From JBBSAT01 sp046351235 (GTDB lineage: Bacteria; Myxococcota_A; Polyangia; Polyangiales; Sandaracinaceae), in contig JAXLYV010000004.1 of NCBI GenBank assembly GCA_046351235.1, positions 372,001 to 436,000 of the forward strand: 64,000 bases of DNA, in the 5' to 3' direction. Positions within the stretch are counted from its first letter, which is position 1; every line of letters begins with the position of its first letter. Shown piece after piece: positions 35,201 through 43,157 of the stretch. Both the position numbers and the translations under genes were made by a program. A model generated the notes under the pieces. The model was given only the letters and a program-made list of their open reading frames with translations, was not told where the DNA came from and did not search any database.

Positions 35201-37387
35201 GCCGCTCGCGCGCGTGACCTGGTCGCGCAGCTCCTGCTGGCTGCCGAGCTGCTGCACCACGCCCTCGAGCACGCTCATCAGCTGGCCGATGCCGCGACGC
35301 ACGAGCTCTTCGCGCGCGGCGATCGGATCGCGGAGGATGCCCTCGCCCGCCCCGTAGTAGCGGCTCCCGTCATCCCAGGGCTGCGAGACCAGCGGCGCGG
35401 CGCGGCTCTCGGGCTCGTCGGGCGAAACGCCCGCGGCGAGTGCCGCCCGCACGAAGCGCTCGTGGGTGGTGCCGCCACTGCGCACGGCCTCGCGGAGCTG
35501 GCCGAGGATCCACTCGACGGCATAGTCGCCCTCGCCCGCGAGCTGCGCCTCGTCGCGCGCGACCATCGTCACCCACGTGCGCGTCGGCGCGGCGCTCGTC
35601 GCGATCGCCACCTGCGCGTGCTCGCGGACCGCGTGGAGCGGGCGATCCGGCGTCACCGAGAGGGAGAACGCGTCCGAGGGCCGCACGAGCACGGCGGCCG
35701 AGGCGCCGACGCCGAAGAACGTCGCCCCGGGCTGATCCACGGGCGCGTGGGCATCGGCGGCCGACACCGGGCGGGCGCGGATCGACATCACGCCCTGCAG
35801 GCCCGCGGGCAGCGCGATCTGCGCGCTCTGCGCACCGCCGGCGACCCACGTGGAGGCGACGGCGCGGGAGCCGTAGAGCACCTCGAGCAGCACGGCGCGC
35901 CCGTTCGCCGTCGGGCGCCGCAGCACGTCCACGTCGACGTGCGCGCCCGGCGCCACGATGGGCGTTCGCACGCGCGGGAGCACCTGCGCGTCGAGCGCGA
36001 CGCGCGCGCAGACGCTCGCGCTGATGGGCGGTGTGGTTCCGACCTCCACGTCGAACGTGGTGGAGGCGCCCTGCCCGGCGCAGTCGCCGCCCGAGAGCCG
36101 AGCCGCCGCGCCGCGCGGCAAGCGCACGGTCGCGATCGCCACGCCTTGCGCGTCCACGGTCAGGTGCTGGCGCCCGCCCGCGATCCCGAGCCCCGTCACG
36201 TCGAGCGTCGCGCCGGCCGTGATCGGGCGACCGCGCGGATCGTTCACCGTCAGGTAGAGCTGCGAGTCGACCTCGGGCACGAGGCCGCCCGCTTCGGCCA
36301 CCGCCGAGACGAGCCAGCGCGTGCGCGAGAGCGTGTACGACGCGCTCGCCGTGATCGATCCGTAGGCCGGGTGCGTCACGCGCGCCCACGCCGACTCCAC
36401 CGAGACCTCGCCGCTCAGGAACGTCGGCGCCGTGGTGTCGATGCGCGCGATGCCCGCCGCGTCGGTGACCAGCTCGGAGATCTCGCCCGAGCCGCGCCCG
36501 ACGTGCAGCTCGACCTGCGCGCCGCGGATCGGCGCGCCCGAAGGCGTGGTCACGCGCACGCGCCCCGTCAGGTGCTCGCCCGGGCCCACCACGTCCTGAT
36601 CGAGCGTGACCGACGCGGCGACGCGATCGGTCGTGCGCTGCACGACCTCGACGTTGCGCACGACGGGCGAGACCGCCGGGTCGAAGGCGAGCCGGATCTG
36701 GTAGGTGCCCGCCATCGCCGAGTCGAGCAGCTCGACGTCGGTCGAGACCGCGCCCGACGATCCCGTCGCGAGCTCGCGCTCGAGCAGCGTCGCACCGCGC
36801 GGATCGATCACCTCGATGCGCAGCGCGCGCTGCGCGACGGGCGCGCGATCCCGCACGCCACGCACGAGCGCGAACAGGTGCATCGTCTCGCCGGGCTCGT
36901 AGCGCTCGCGATCGGTGAGGAGCGCGCCCGTGCGGCTCGCGAGCTGCGAGACCGGGTACTGGAAGGTGCGGCCCGGCTGCCCCGCGCGGTGCACGCGCAG
37001 CAGGACCCAGGGCGAGGAGAGCGTGCTCTCGGGCACCGGCAGCGCGATCTCGAACTGCCCGCCGGCGGCGCTCCGCACGTGGGTCGAGCCCAGGTCCGTG
37101 ACGCTCCCGTCCTCCTGGTACGCGCTCAGCGTGGCCTCGACCTCGAGGCCCGCGGTCGGCCGCAGCGTGGCGAGCCCCTCGACCTCGTAGGCGACGCCCG
37201 TGAGCAAGAGGCTCGCGCCCCGCTCGGAGCTGAAGGAGCCCGAGAGCGCCATCTCGTAGCCGACGTGGGCGCCTTCCTCGAGCACCGGGCTCTGCGCGAC
37301 CGCGGGCGCCGGCCAACCTGCGGCGCCGAGCGAGGAGGAGAGAACGAGAAGGGCCGAGAAGAAAGAGACCTTCGATCGTCGGTTCAT
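32207..37387 (-). CDS. Alpha-2-macroglobulin family protein (MG2/A2M domains)
   Basis: At 1726 residues, it has the signal peptide VSFFSALLVLSSSLGAAGW followed by a PAPAVAQ cleavage region. An MG2-type domain (LLTDRERYEPGETMHLFALV) and further macroglobulin domains come next. A helical insert then leads to a GspG-like segment at residues 833-881 (VDPWGHAFVM, SPGPDGVAGNADDVRDPF). An A2M domain follows (REDFPATLFYVGEVELDASG, DAITTYRLEAIAWTQSGW) and then a helical domain without a CxEQ thioester. Relatives in E. coli (YfhM, YfaS) guard the periplasm against proteases. The start at 37387 has a GAGGAG sequence upstream. The product is coupled to its paralogue. Confidence 0.88.
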   Translation of the reverse strand: MNRRSKVSFFSALLVLSSSLGAAGWPAPAVAQSPVLEEGAHVGYEMALSGSFSSERGASLLLTGVAYEVEGLATLRPTAGLEVEATLSAYQEDGSVTDLGSTHVRSAAGGQFEIALPVPESTLSSPWVLLRVHRAGQPGRTFQYPVSQLASRTGALLTDRERYEPGETMHLFALVRGVRDRAPVAQRALRIEVIDPRGATLLERELATGSSGAVSTDVELLDSAMAGTYQIRLAFDPAVSPVVRNVEVVQRTTDRVAASVTLDQDVVGPGEHLTGRVRVTTPSGAPIRGAQVELHVGRGSGEISELVTDAAGIARIDTTAPTFLSGEVSVESAWARVTHPAYGSITASASYTLSRTRWLVSAVAEAGGLVPEVDSQLYLTVNDPRGRPITAGATLDVTGLGIAGGRQHLTVDAQGVAIATVRLPRGAAARLSGGDCAGQGASTTFDVEVGTTPPISASVCARVALDAQVLPRVRTPIVAPGAHVDVDVLRRPTANGRAVLLEVLYGSRAVASTWVAGGAQSAQIALPAGLQGVMSIRARPVSAADAHAPVDQPGATFFGVGASAAVLVRPSDAFSLSVTPDRPLHAVREHAQVAIATSAAPTRTWVTMVARDEAQLAGEGDYAVEWILGQLREAVRSGGTTHERFVRAALAAGVSPDEPESRAAPLVSQPWDDGSRYYGAGEGILRDPIAAREELVRRGIGQLMSVLEGVVQQLGSQQELRDQVTRASGRRVDFSPDVVEWLVNQGYVSPEAVTTLGGQRMTVAMITQADPSFTFDNAARRVARARLVRLLVALSSLTNADDPSALRASAGAPPDRWLSLLVQLGVLEPDALVDPWGHAFVMHRVTGRHPAVVVSERALEWELSSPGPDGVAGNADDVRDPFARVVPHGTPYAVVSGEDPLMVQLSQIAPGEHVLAAMATAYQRLGLAAQEEMRGGVVTATTSEATAMPMAPPPSEAMYAMDDTSGYGMGTGGYGGEGELLAPEAQMAAPSRARISSAELELREEPADVDQDSVVDAVDVMPMASGLIREDFPATLFYVGEVELDASGHATVDVPLADAITTYRLEAIAWTQSGWITSGRGSVRVDQTATVDAPVPEAATVGDHLRIPVRLQNRTDAPVRARIEVAVEGAFTVDVGATGVVEAGPHDAAEQIVDVTLTGAGEGALVVRASSEDGAALDAVRRPMHVFEDARLVRQHLEALVENDATVSLTLPARAMARGPADLRLSVAGSIFGDPADLAGNDPFWGGFGYAMDRQPLPDGLAAQLAQYVHYQEDYGVPADQYFAGRDVLQLALVVGALYGDAHLDGASVEAALRAIAVQFPDAASTERSAYYGYGPRQPASFVLLALAPAARSTAMPEHRESLDRVLTLLRRAAADEGAEAVDAPETWVRVAAALALTRRSGDDDARANEMLRRAERSVVTVGDIAWLEPDVEDGSAEPRVAPTSLLALARIASGDRQGALPLVRSLAQVSRGALRWPALGRALAGAAASLLTTGTGTGPIAITIDGTPVELTTENGVATASLESASRPGAHVLRFALPAGALAMLRLDVRYGMPWDVEPDRPAPVEIEWSGTIGARDTRSGMSLTLQNRGTRVLTRPTVDIEMPAGTELDEPTRDAMSALLAEPPTIEGTTWHLVLRPIAPAGVTRIPVRARWALSGSLRGFGVSFVDEAGPSIEGLHPTAILASRGVEISDRGPEASAEPPSVAEVPRPPPPPPILRPLAEDVR

Positions 37388-37481
37388 GAGCTCCTCGACA
37401 TACGCACGCCCGCCCGCGGGACATCCGGCCCCGCGCACCCCATGGGACGCGCGAGACGCTACTTGGTTTCGACCCTCGCCG

Positions 37482-38324
37482 TCACGGGCCCTCGGCTGGT
37501 ACGTCGAGCGGAGCCAGATCTTCCGGCACCGTCATGTGGAAATGGAAGCGGTGCAGGCGATTGTGCATGGTCATCGCCGGCCCGACGTCGCTCACGAAGC
37601 CGTGAGCGTCGAACCACGCGCGGAAGGGCCGCAGCACCTCCGGGTCGTTGTAGTAGATGCGCAGTCGCCCACGGCTGCACGTCGCGAGGATGTGCGCCAG
37701 GTCGGTCACCCGCGCGCGCAGCTCGGCGACCTCTTCGGGCGAGCGGCCGGCGTAGTTGTCGAGGTACTGGTGCGGGCCGGCGTTCACGTCGAGCATCGCC
37801 TGCTCGAGGTAGAGATCGACGTCGACCCCGCGATCGTGGGTCTGGTGGCGGGGGCCTGCGGCATCGAGATCGCCGATCGTGAGATGCTCGCCCGGCCATC
37901 TCCTTTGGTACTCGCGCGCGGCCGCGAGCACGAGCGTGACGAGGCCCGGGCGGGCCCACCGGTGCTCGGGCGTGGTGCTGCGCCAGACCACGTAGAGGCC
38001 GGCGGCCGCCTCGTCGTCCGGGAGCTGCCAGCGGCAGTCGGGGTACGGGGCGCCCTCGGCGCAGCGCGGATCGCGTGGGATCGCCAGCGCGGGCACGATG
38101 CACTGGTAGTCCTCGTCCGCCGGGGCGCCGTGCCGGGCGACGGCGGCGTCCGCGCCGAGCGGGGCTCCGGCGTCCGCTTCGACGCTCGCGTCGGCCTGCG
38201 CGGCTCGCTCCGCGCGCTGCTCCTCCACGACCTCCCCCGTCTCGCGCGCCGCCAGGGCGAGCACGATCGCCCCCGCCCCGAGCAGCGCGAGCACGACGAG
38301 GGGGGCGATGCGGGCGCGCGTCAC
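37482..38324 (-). CDS. Penicillin-insensitive murein endopeptidase-like protein (M74)
   Basis: At 280 residues, it has an N-terminal hydrophobic anchor (APLVVLALLGAGAIVLALAA) and an Ala/Asp-rich linker. The MepA-type metallopeptidase domain carries the zinc motif in RHQTHDRGVDVDLYL (His-His-Asp) near residues 158-170 and the second metal/catalytic motif HRFHFHM near the C-terminus. MepA cleaves D-Ala-meso-DAP cross-links. The domain is shorter and more divergent than E. coli MepA. The start is GTG. The gene lies 94 bp upstream of the alpha-2-macroglobulin pair on the same strand. Confidence 0.8.
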   Translation of the reverse strand: MTRARIAPLVVLALLGAGAIVLALAARETGEVVEEQRAERAAQADASVEADAGAPLGADAAVARHGAPADEDYQCIVPALAIPRDPRCAEGAPYPDCRWQLPDDEAAAGLYVVWRSTTPEHRWARPGLVTLVLAAAREYQRRWPGEHLTIGDLDAAGPRHQTHDRGVDVDLYLEQAMLDVNAGPHQYLDNYAGRSPEEVAELRARVTDLAHILATCSRGRLRIYYNDPEVLRPFRAWFDAHGFVSDVGPAMTMHNRLHRFHFHMTVPEDLAPLDVPAEGP

Positions 38325-38431
38325 GGGCGAGGCGGCTCTTTTCGCGGGCAGACGTCACGCCGACGGGGTCTGCACGTCATCGGGAGCGCTCCGCGGCCGA
38401 ATCGAGAGCCTGAAAGGACGAGAGAAGGAGA

Positions 38432-38505
38432 TGGCGACGAGTGGAGTTGAACCACTGACCTAGCGCGTATGAAACGCCCGCTCTAACCAACTGAGCTACG
38501 TCGCC
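38432..38505 (-). tRNA. tRNA-Met (anticodon CAU), elongator type
   Basis: A full cloverleaf can be drawn. It has acceptor stem GGCGACG / CGTCGCC, D-arm GCTC / GAGC with AGTTGGTTA, an anticodon arm with loop TTCATAC and two G-U pairs, and T-arm AGTGG / CCACT with TTCAACT. The discriminator is A and CCA is not encoded. The G1-C72 pair excludes the initiator tRNA. The 5' half closely matches bacterial elongator Met. A CAU anticodon could also be the lysidine-modified Ile2 type, which is less likely here. Confidence 0.93.
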
Positions 38506-38525
38506 GAGTTCCGGAAAGGGCCGCG

Positions 38526-38553
38526 AGTATTTCTCATCGCGCCCATCTGTCAA
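38526..38553 (-). promoter_or_regulatory. Sigma-70 type promoter of the tRNA
   Basis: The minus strand carries a perfect -35 box TTGACA (38548-38553), a 16-nt spacer and the -10 box AATACT (38526-38531). The -10 box ends 20 nt before the tRNA 5' end. Confidence 0.7.
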
Positions 38554-38774
38554 TCCCCGATGGGAACAGGGGCGCCCGGCCGGGCGTAGAAGCCACGAGG
38601 TGCATGTTGCCGGCCGAAGCGGCATCATGGGTGTTTCGCGCCTCTCGGCCCGCTTTCTTTCTCGTTCTCCTCACGCCGGCCCTCGTGCCCAACTCCTCCA
38701 CGCCCTCCCAGCGGCCCGGTCCCGGCCGCGGGCGTCGCGACCCGACGCCGACCGCTCGCCGGATCTCGGCGAAG

Positions 38775-40280
38775 ATGGCCGCGGTGTCGCCGCCGGAGAT
38801 GTCGGTCGGCAGCCGCGTCGCGAGCCGGGTCGGCGTCGCCGCGCTGGTGTGGGGCGTTCTCGTCGGCACGCTCGTCGCGCTCGCGCTCGTCGCCGCGGGC
38901 GTGACCGACCCACGCGCGCTCCTCGGCGTGCTCGCCGCGGCGCTCGCCTCGGGCATCGCGGCCTTCGTCGTCGTGCGCCGCGTCTTCGCGCGCCGGCTCT
39001 CGCGCGTGGCCGAGCTGATCGAACAGCGCGCCGCCGAGCGCTCGACGACGGCGCTCCCGCTCGAGCAGGACAGCGTCGACGACGCCGAGCTCGATCGCGT
39101 GACGCTCGCGATCAATCGCCTGCTGCGCACCGTCACGCTCGACCGCGGCGAGGCGAGCCGCTCCTCGCCCGATCAGAGCACGCGCGAGCTCGTGCTCTCG
39201 CAGGATCTGACGCGCGTGACGAGCGAGCTCGAGCAGCGCCTGCGCGAGCGACAGATGCTCTTCGACGTGCTGCGCGAGAGCAGCAAGACGCACGATCTCG
39301 AGGCGGTGCTGCAGCTGCTCGCGAGCCGTCTCGGCGGCGTGCTGCGCTTCCGCGAGGTCGCCATCCTGCTCGACGACGAGAAGGGCAAGTTCACGATCCG
39401 CGCGGCCTGGGGCTTCGAGTCGCCCGAGAAGCTGCTCGGCCGGCAGATCGAGCCCGGCGAAGGCATCACGGGCGAGGCGCTGCAGACCGGCAAGTCGGTG
39501 CTCGTCTCCGACGTGGACGAGGCGCCCGGCTATCTCGCGTTCTGGGGCGAGGTCGCGCGCACGGGATCGTTCATGTCGGTGCCCATCCGCGCGGGCGGCC
39601 GGATGATCGGCCTGCTCGCGCTCACGCGGCCGCCGAGCGATCGGATCTCGGAGACGGAGTCGCGCCTCGTGTCGGCGCTCGCCGATCAGGCCGCGCTCGC
39701 GATCGAGAACGCGCGCCTCTTCGCCAAGCTCGAGGAGCTCTCGACGCACGACGAGCTCACCGCGCTGCCGAACCGGCGCTCGTTCAAGGAGCGCCTCGCG
39801 CGCGAGATGGCCGAGAGCCGGCGCTACGGACACCCGCTGAGCGTGATGGTGATCGACGTCGATCACTTCAAGAAGCTGAACGACCGCGAGGGGCACGCGG
39901 CGGGCGACGAGGCGCTCGTCGAGGTGAGCCGCGTGCTGCGCGCATCGCTGCGCGAGGTCGACATGGTGGCGCGCTTCGGCGGCGAGGAGTTCGTGGTCAT
40001 CCTGTCGCGCACGGCCGAGGTCGATGCGCAGAAGGTCGGCGAGAAGCTGCGCGACGCCGTGGCGGCGATCGACGCGCCGTGGAGCGCAGGGCAGCCGCTC
40101 GGGCACCTCTCGGTGAGCATCGGCGTGGCTCAGCTCGAGGAGGGCGAGGACGGCCCGACGCTCGTGCAGCGCGCCGACCGTGCCGTCTACGTGGCGAAGA
40201 AGGAAGGGCGCAACCGCGTCTCGCTCCCGCCGCCGCCGCCGAGCAACCCGCCGCCCGCGCCGCCTCCCAGCGCCGAGTGA
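38775..40280 (+). CDS. GAF-GGDEF diguanylate cyclase, membrane-bound
   Basis: At 501 residues from the ATG at 38775, it has two transmembrane helices (about 19-37 and 44-64) and a short HAMP-like/coiled-coil region. A GAF domain follows (about 150-300; for example EVAILLDDEKGKFTIRAAWG and GEGITGEALQTGKSVLVSDV). The GGDEF domain has an intact GGEEF at 402-406 and an RxxD inhibitory site REVD at 393-396. It should make c-di-GMP with product inhibition. The C-terminal tail is Pro-rich. The frame is open to an ATG at 38604, but the extra N-terminus is Pro/Arg-rich and without function. A tRNA promoter is divergent upstream. Confidence 0.9.
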   Translation: MAAVSPPEMSVGSRVASRVGVAALVWGVLVGTLVALALVAAGVTDPRALLGVLAAALASGIAAFVVVRRVFARRLSRVAELIEQRAAERSTTALPLEQDSVDDAELDRVTLAINRLLRTVTLDRGEASRSSPDQSTRELVLSQDLTRVTSELEQRLRERQMLFDVLRESSKTHDLEAVLQLLASRLGGVLRFREVAILLDDEKGKFTIRAAWGFESPEKLLGRQIEPGEGITGEALQTGKSVLVSDVDEAPGYLAFWGEVARTGSFMSVPIRAGGRMIGLLALTRPPSDRISETESRLVSALADQAALAIENARLFAKLEELSTHDELTALPNRRSFKERLAREMAESRRYGHPLSVMVIDVDHFKKLNDREGHAAGDEALVEVSRVLRASLREVDMVARFGGEEFVVILSRTAEVDAQKVGEKLRDAVAAIDAPWSAGQPLGHLSVSIGVAQLEEGEDGPTLVQRADRAVYVAKKEGRNRVSLPPPPPSNPPPAPPPSAE

Positions 40281-40307
40281 AAGAGCGGCGCCGAGGGAGG
40301 CGAGGCG

Positions 40308-41600
40308 TCAGGGCGCGCAGCGCGCCCAGCGCACGCTCGCGCCGTGCCCGGTGAGGGCGACGATGCCGCCCGGGCCCACCGCGATGCGCGGCGAGAGCAG
40401 GCCCGCGACGACCAGCGGCTCGCCGATCGCCTCCCCGAGGACGACCCGCAGCCGCGTCTCGTGGGGCGCGCTCGCCTCGACGGCGCTCGGCGCTTCCATC
40501 GCGAAGAGCGCGGCGCTCCCGAGCGGCTCGGCGTCGATCGTGATCGGATCGCCGTAGCCGAGGCCCGGCACCAGCGGCAGCGCCCGATCGGACGAGCCGA
40601 CCGTCACGATGCCGACCGCGCGCGTCGCGCCGTTGCCGACCGCGGCATAGCCGAGGCGCGCGCCCACGACGGCGAACGAGGGCGGCTCGCCCGCGAGGTT
40701 CAGCGGCTGCGCCACGGTCGCTGGGCCGGGCTCTCCCTCCGACCCGAACGAGACGCGATGCACGACGGAGATGCCGGCACGGGCATCGACGAAGTAGAGC
40801 AGGCCCGCCGCGTCGAAGACCGGCGCCGCCGCGGTGCCCGCCTCGGGCGTCACGTCGTGCGGCTCGCTCACCACCCCGGCGGCGTCGACCCGCGCGACGC
40901 GCACGTGCGCGCTCGTTCCGACGGGCGCCGTCCACGCGACGAGGGTGCCCGCATCGACCTGGGCGATGGCCGCCGGGTAGCGCGCGTCCGCGCCGGAGGG
41001 CGCGACGACGAAGGCCGCCAGGACCGGGGCCGGCGAGCCTGCCTCGAAGCGCGCGAGCCGCACCGCGCCCGCCGAGTCGATGGCGGCCACGCCCATGTGC
41101 GTGTCGTCCAGGCGCGTGACGACCGGCGGCGCCGCACGGTGTGCCGCATCCCCCCCCGCGTCGAGCTCGAGCACACCGAGCGGGCTCGGCGCGCCGCCCG
41201 GCGCGACCCGCGCGAGCCGGATCGTCTCGGGAGCGCCCTCGAACGCGGCGACGACGAAGGCGCCGTCCTCGAGCGCGACGTCCGCCGCGCTCGCGCCCTC
41301 GATGACGGGCTGCGCGCCCTCCGCGGCGAGCACGCAACCGTGTGCGGGCGGCGTCACGTCGGCGAGAGGCCCCGCCGGCACCACGCTGTCGGGCACGGGC
41401 GGCGGATCGTCGAGGCCCACGAGGTCCGTCGGCGCGGGCGCGCTCGGAGGCGGCGCCGAGCTCGGAGGCGGCGCCGAGCGCGGAGGCGGCACCGAGCTCG
41501 AGGGGACCGGCGGCGCCGAGTCACTCCCGCCGCACGCGACCAGCGCGAGCGCCGCGAGAAGCGACGCGCCGCGCCCGATCCGCCAGGACTCGGCCCTCAC
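40308..41600 (-). CDS. Hypothetical lipoprotein, 430 aa, propeller-like
   Basis: The signal ends LLAALALVACGG with a lipobox at LVAC. A Pro/Ser-rich linker follows, with repeats of PPPSSAPPPSAPAP type. The mature part consists of repeated short beta motifs spaced roughly 50-60 residues (for example GAFVVAAFEGAPETIRLARV and DTHMGVAAIDSAGAVRLARF), probably a divergent beta-propeller. No family is named. The start is GTG, 4 nt after the stop of the Cys-repeat lipoprotein gene, so they are likely one operon. Confidence 0.7.
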   Translation of the reverse strand: MRAESWRIGRGASLLAALALVACGGSDSAPPVPSSSVPPPRSAPPPSSAPPPSAPAPTDLVGLDDPPPVPDSVVPAGPLADVTPPAHGCVLAAEGAQPVIEGASAADVALEDGAFVVAAFEGAPETIRLARVAPGGAPSPLGVLELDAGGDAAHRAAPPVVTRLDDTHMGVAAIDSAGAVRLARFEAGSPAPVLAAFVVAPSGADARYPAAIAQVDAGTLVAWTAPVGTSAHVRVARVDAAGVVSEPHDVTPEAGTAAAPVFDAAGLLYFVDARAGISVVHRVSFGSEGEPGPATVAQPLNLAGEPPSFAVVGARLGYAAVGNGATRAVGIVTVGSSDRALPLVPGLGYGDPITIDAEPLGSAALFAMEAPSAVEASAPHETRLRVVLGEAIGEPLVVAGLLSPRIAVGPGGIVALTGHGASVRWARCAP

Positions 41601-41604
41601 GTGA

Positions 41605-43023
41605 TCAGCAGCGATCGCCGAAGCACGCCGCGACCTGCGAGCTGCACACGGTGGTGACGCACGTGATGCCGCCGCCGCCGTCGCACTGGCCCGTGATGAA
41701 CGCGTTGATCGCGCAGTTCGCGACGTTGTTCAGGAACACGCGCGAGCTCGGGCAGGTCGAGGCGCCGCAGTCGGCGACGCAGCCGAGGTCGAAGCCGGGG
41801 ATCGGACCGCCGCCGCCGAAGTCGAAGCAGCTGAACAAGCACGTCAGCGCCTCCGAGCAGCTGTGCAGCTGGCACATGCCGCAGTCCTGCTGGCAGTTGT
41901 TGCAGGTCTCGTTCGCGCTCGGCTCGCAGCGCATGTTCCCGCAGAAGGCGCACGAGCCGCAGTCCTGCGAGCAGCTCGCGCACGTCTCGGTGCCGCGGCA
42001 GCGGCCGTCGCCGCACGAGGGGCAGTTGCCGCAGTCGCGCGGGCAGCTGAAGCAGTCCTCGCCGCTCGACGCGGTGCACATCCCGTCGCCGCAGCGCGGG
42101 CAGGCGCCGCAGTCCGGCGCGCAGCTCGAGCACGTCTCGCCGCGATCGGGCTCGCAGAAGCCGTTGCGGCAGGTGTCGCAGATGCCGCAGTCACCGGGGC
42201 AGCTCGAGCAGCTCTCCGAGCTCTGGCAGGTCCGATCGCCGCACGTCATGCAGAGGCCGCAGTCCTGCGGGCACGTCGCGCAGCTCTCGGTCGACTGGCA
42301 CGTGCGATCGCCGCACGACGCACACACGCCGCAGTCGGCGGGGCACGTCGAGCACGTCTCGGTCGACTGGCAGGTGCGATCGCCGCAGCTCGCGCACGCG
42401 CCGCAGTCGGCCACGCAGCTCGAGCACGTCTCGCCGGGGTCGCAGACGCCGTTGTTGCAGGTGCTGCAGCTGCCACAGTCGCCGGGGCAGCTCGCACAGT
42501 CCTCACCGACGTTGCACGTGCCGTCGCCACAGCGCACGCAGGTGCCGCAGTCGCCGGGGCAGCTCGCGCAGGTCTCGCTGGCGTCGCAGAGGCCGTTGCC
42601 GCAGGTCGGGCACGCGCCGCAGTCGCGCGGGCAGTTCGTGCACGTCTCGCCGAGCGCGGCCTCGCAGGCGCCGTTGCCGCAGCTGTCGCACGCGCCGCAG
42701 TCGCCCGGGCACGTCGAGCAGGTCTCGCCGATCGTCGGCTCGCACATCGTGTCGCCGCACGTGTGGCACATGCCGCAGTCGGTCGCGCAGGTGCTGCAGT
42801 CCTCGGTGCCGTTGCAGAGGCGATCGCCGCAGACGGGCTGCCCCGCGTCGTTGCCGCCGTCGCGACCGGTGTCGGGCGCGCCGTCCTGGAGCGGGCCGAC
42901 GTCGGGCGTCGGGCCGGCATCCATGTGCTCGGTCGGGATGTCGCGCAGCTGCGAGCGGCCGCAGCCGACGGCGAGCAAGGTGGCCGCGAGCGAAGCGAGA
43001 AGGACGCAAGAAGTACGCGACAT
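41605..43023 (-). CDS. Cys-rich repeat lipoprotein (13 six-Cys repeats)
   Basis: At 472 residues, the lipoprotein signal ends LLAVGC, and an Asp/Gly/Pro linker follows. Residues about 65-386 are 13 tandem repeats of 24-26 residues, each of the pattern CGDxxCxxxETCxSCPxDCGxC with six cysteines (78 in all). The last 86 residues form a different Cys-rich domain. Repeats of this look occur in myxobacterial surface proteins, but no function is established. If all cysteines pair, the region would be a rigid disulfide rod outside the cell. The start has GGAG at 43030-43033, 6 nt upstream. A GTG-started lipoprotein gene follows 4 nt downstream. Confidence 0.82.
   Translation of the reverse strand: MSRTSCVLLASLAATLLAVGCGRSQLRDIPTEHMDAGPTPDVGPLQDGAPDTGRDGGNDAGQPVCGDRLCNGTEDCSTCATDCGMCHTCGDTMCEPTIGETCSTCPGDCGACDSCGNGACEAALGETCTNCPRDCGACPTCGNGLCDASETCASCPGDCGTCVRCGDGTCNVGEDCASCPGDCGSCSTCNNGVCDPGETCSSCVADCGACASCGDRTCQSTETCSTCPADCGVCASCGDRTCQSTESCATCPQDCGLCMTCGDRTCQSSESCSSCPGDCGICDTCRNGFCEPDRGETCSSCAPDCGACPRCGDGMCTASSGEDCFSCPRDCGNCPSCGDGRCRGTETCASCSQDCGSCAFCGNMRCEPSANETCNNCQQDCGMCQLHSCSEALTCLFSCFDFGGGGPIPGFDLGCVADCGASTCPSSRVFLNNVANCAINAFITGQCDGGGGITCVTTVCSSQVAACFGDRC
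41866..42831 (-). repeat. Tandem 72-78 bp coding repeats
   Basis: The thirteen six-cysteine repeat units of the lipoprotein gene lie here. Three adjacent units (7-9 in protein order) begin with the same CGDRTCQS residues, which suggests recent internal duplication. Confidence 0.8.
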
Positions 43024-43096
43024 GACGAGCTCCGAGGGGCGAGACGGAGAAAGGACGCGCGGACGGGAGCGCCGCAGCGGGGGAAGATAGAGAAGA

Positions 43097-43146
43097 AGGT
43101 AACAAAAGACCACGCGAGTGCCCGTGAAAGCTCACGAATCGGGCAC
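43097..43146 (-). terminator. Probable terminator downstream of the OM-like protein gene
   Basis: On the minus strand, 12 nt after the stop at 43158, comes the stem GTGCCCG / CGGGCAC with an inner GTGA/TCAC pairing. A T-rich stretch (TCTTTTGTT) follows some 12 nt further. It may separate the 43158-44967 unit from the 40308-43023 unit. Confidence 0.4.
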
Positions 43147-43157
43147 GGAGGGCGCGA

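Noticed and set aside
37388..37481. Terminator between the murein endopeptidase and macroglobulin genes
   Set aside because: Only short GC matches, no convincing stem or T-run; co-transcription remains possible.
38432..38505. Initiator tRNA-fMet
   Set aside because: It has a G1-C72 pair, where bacterial initiators have an unpaired C1-A72.
38604..38774. N-terminal extension of the diguanylate cyclase
   Set aside because: The extra 57 residues are Pro/Arg-rich. The start of membrane and domain structure fits the ATG at 38775 better.
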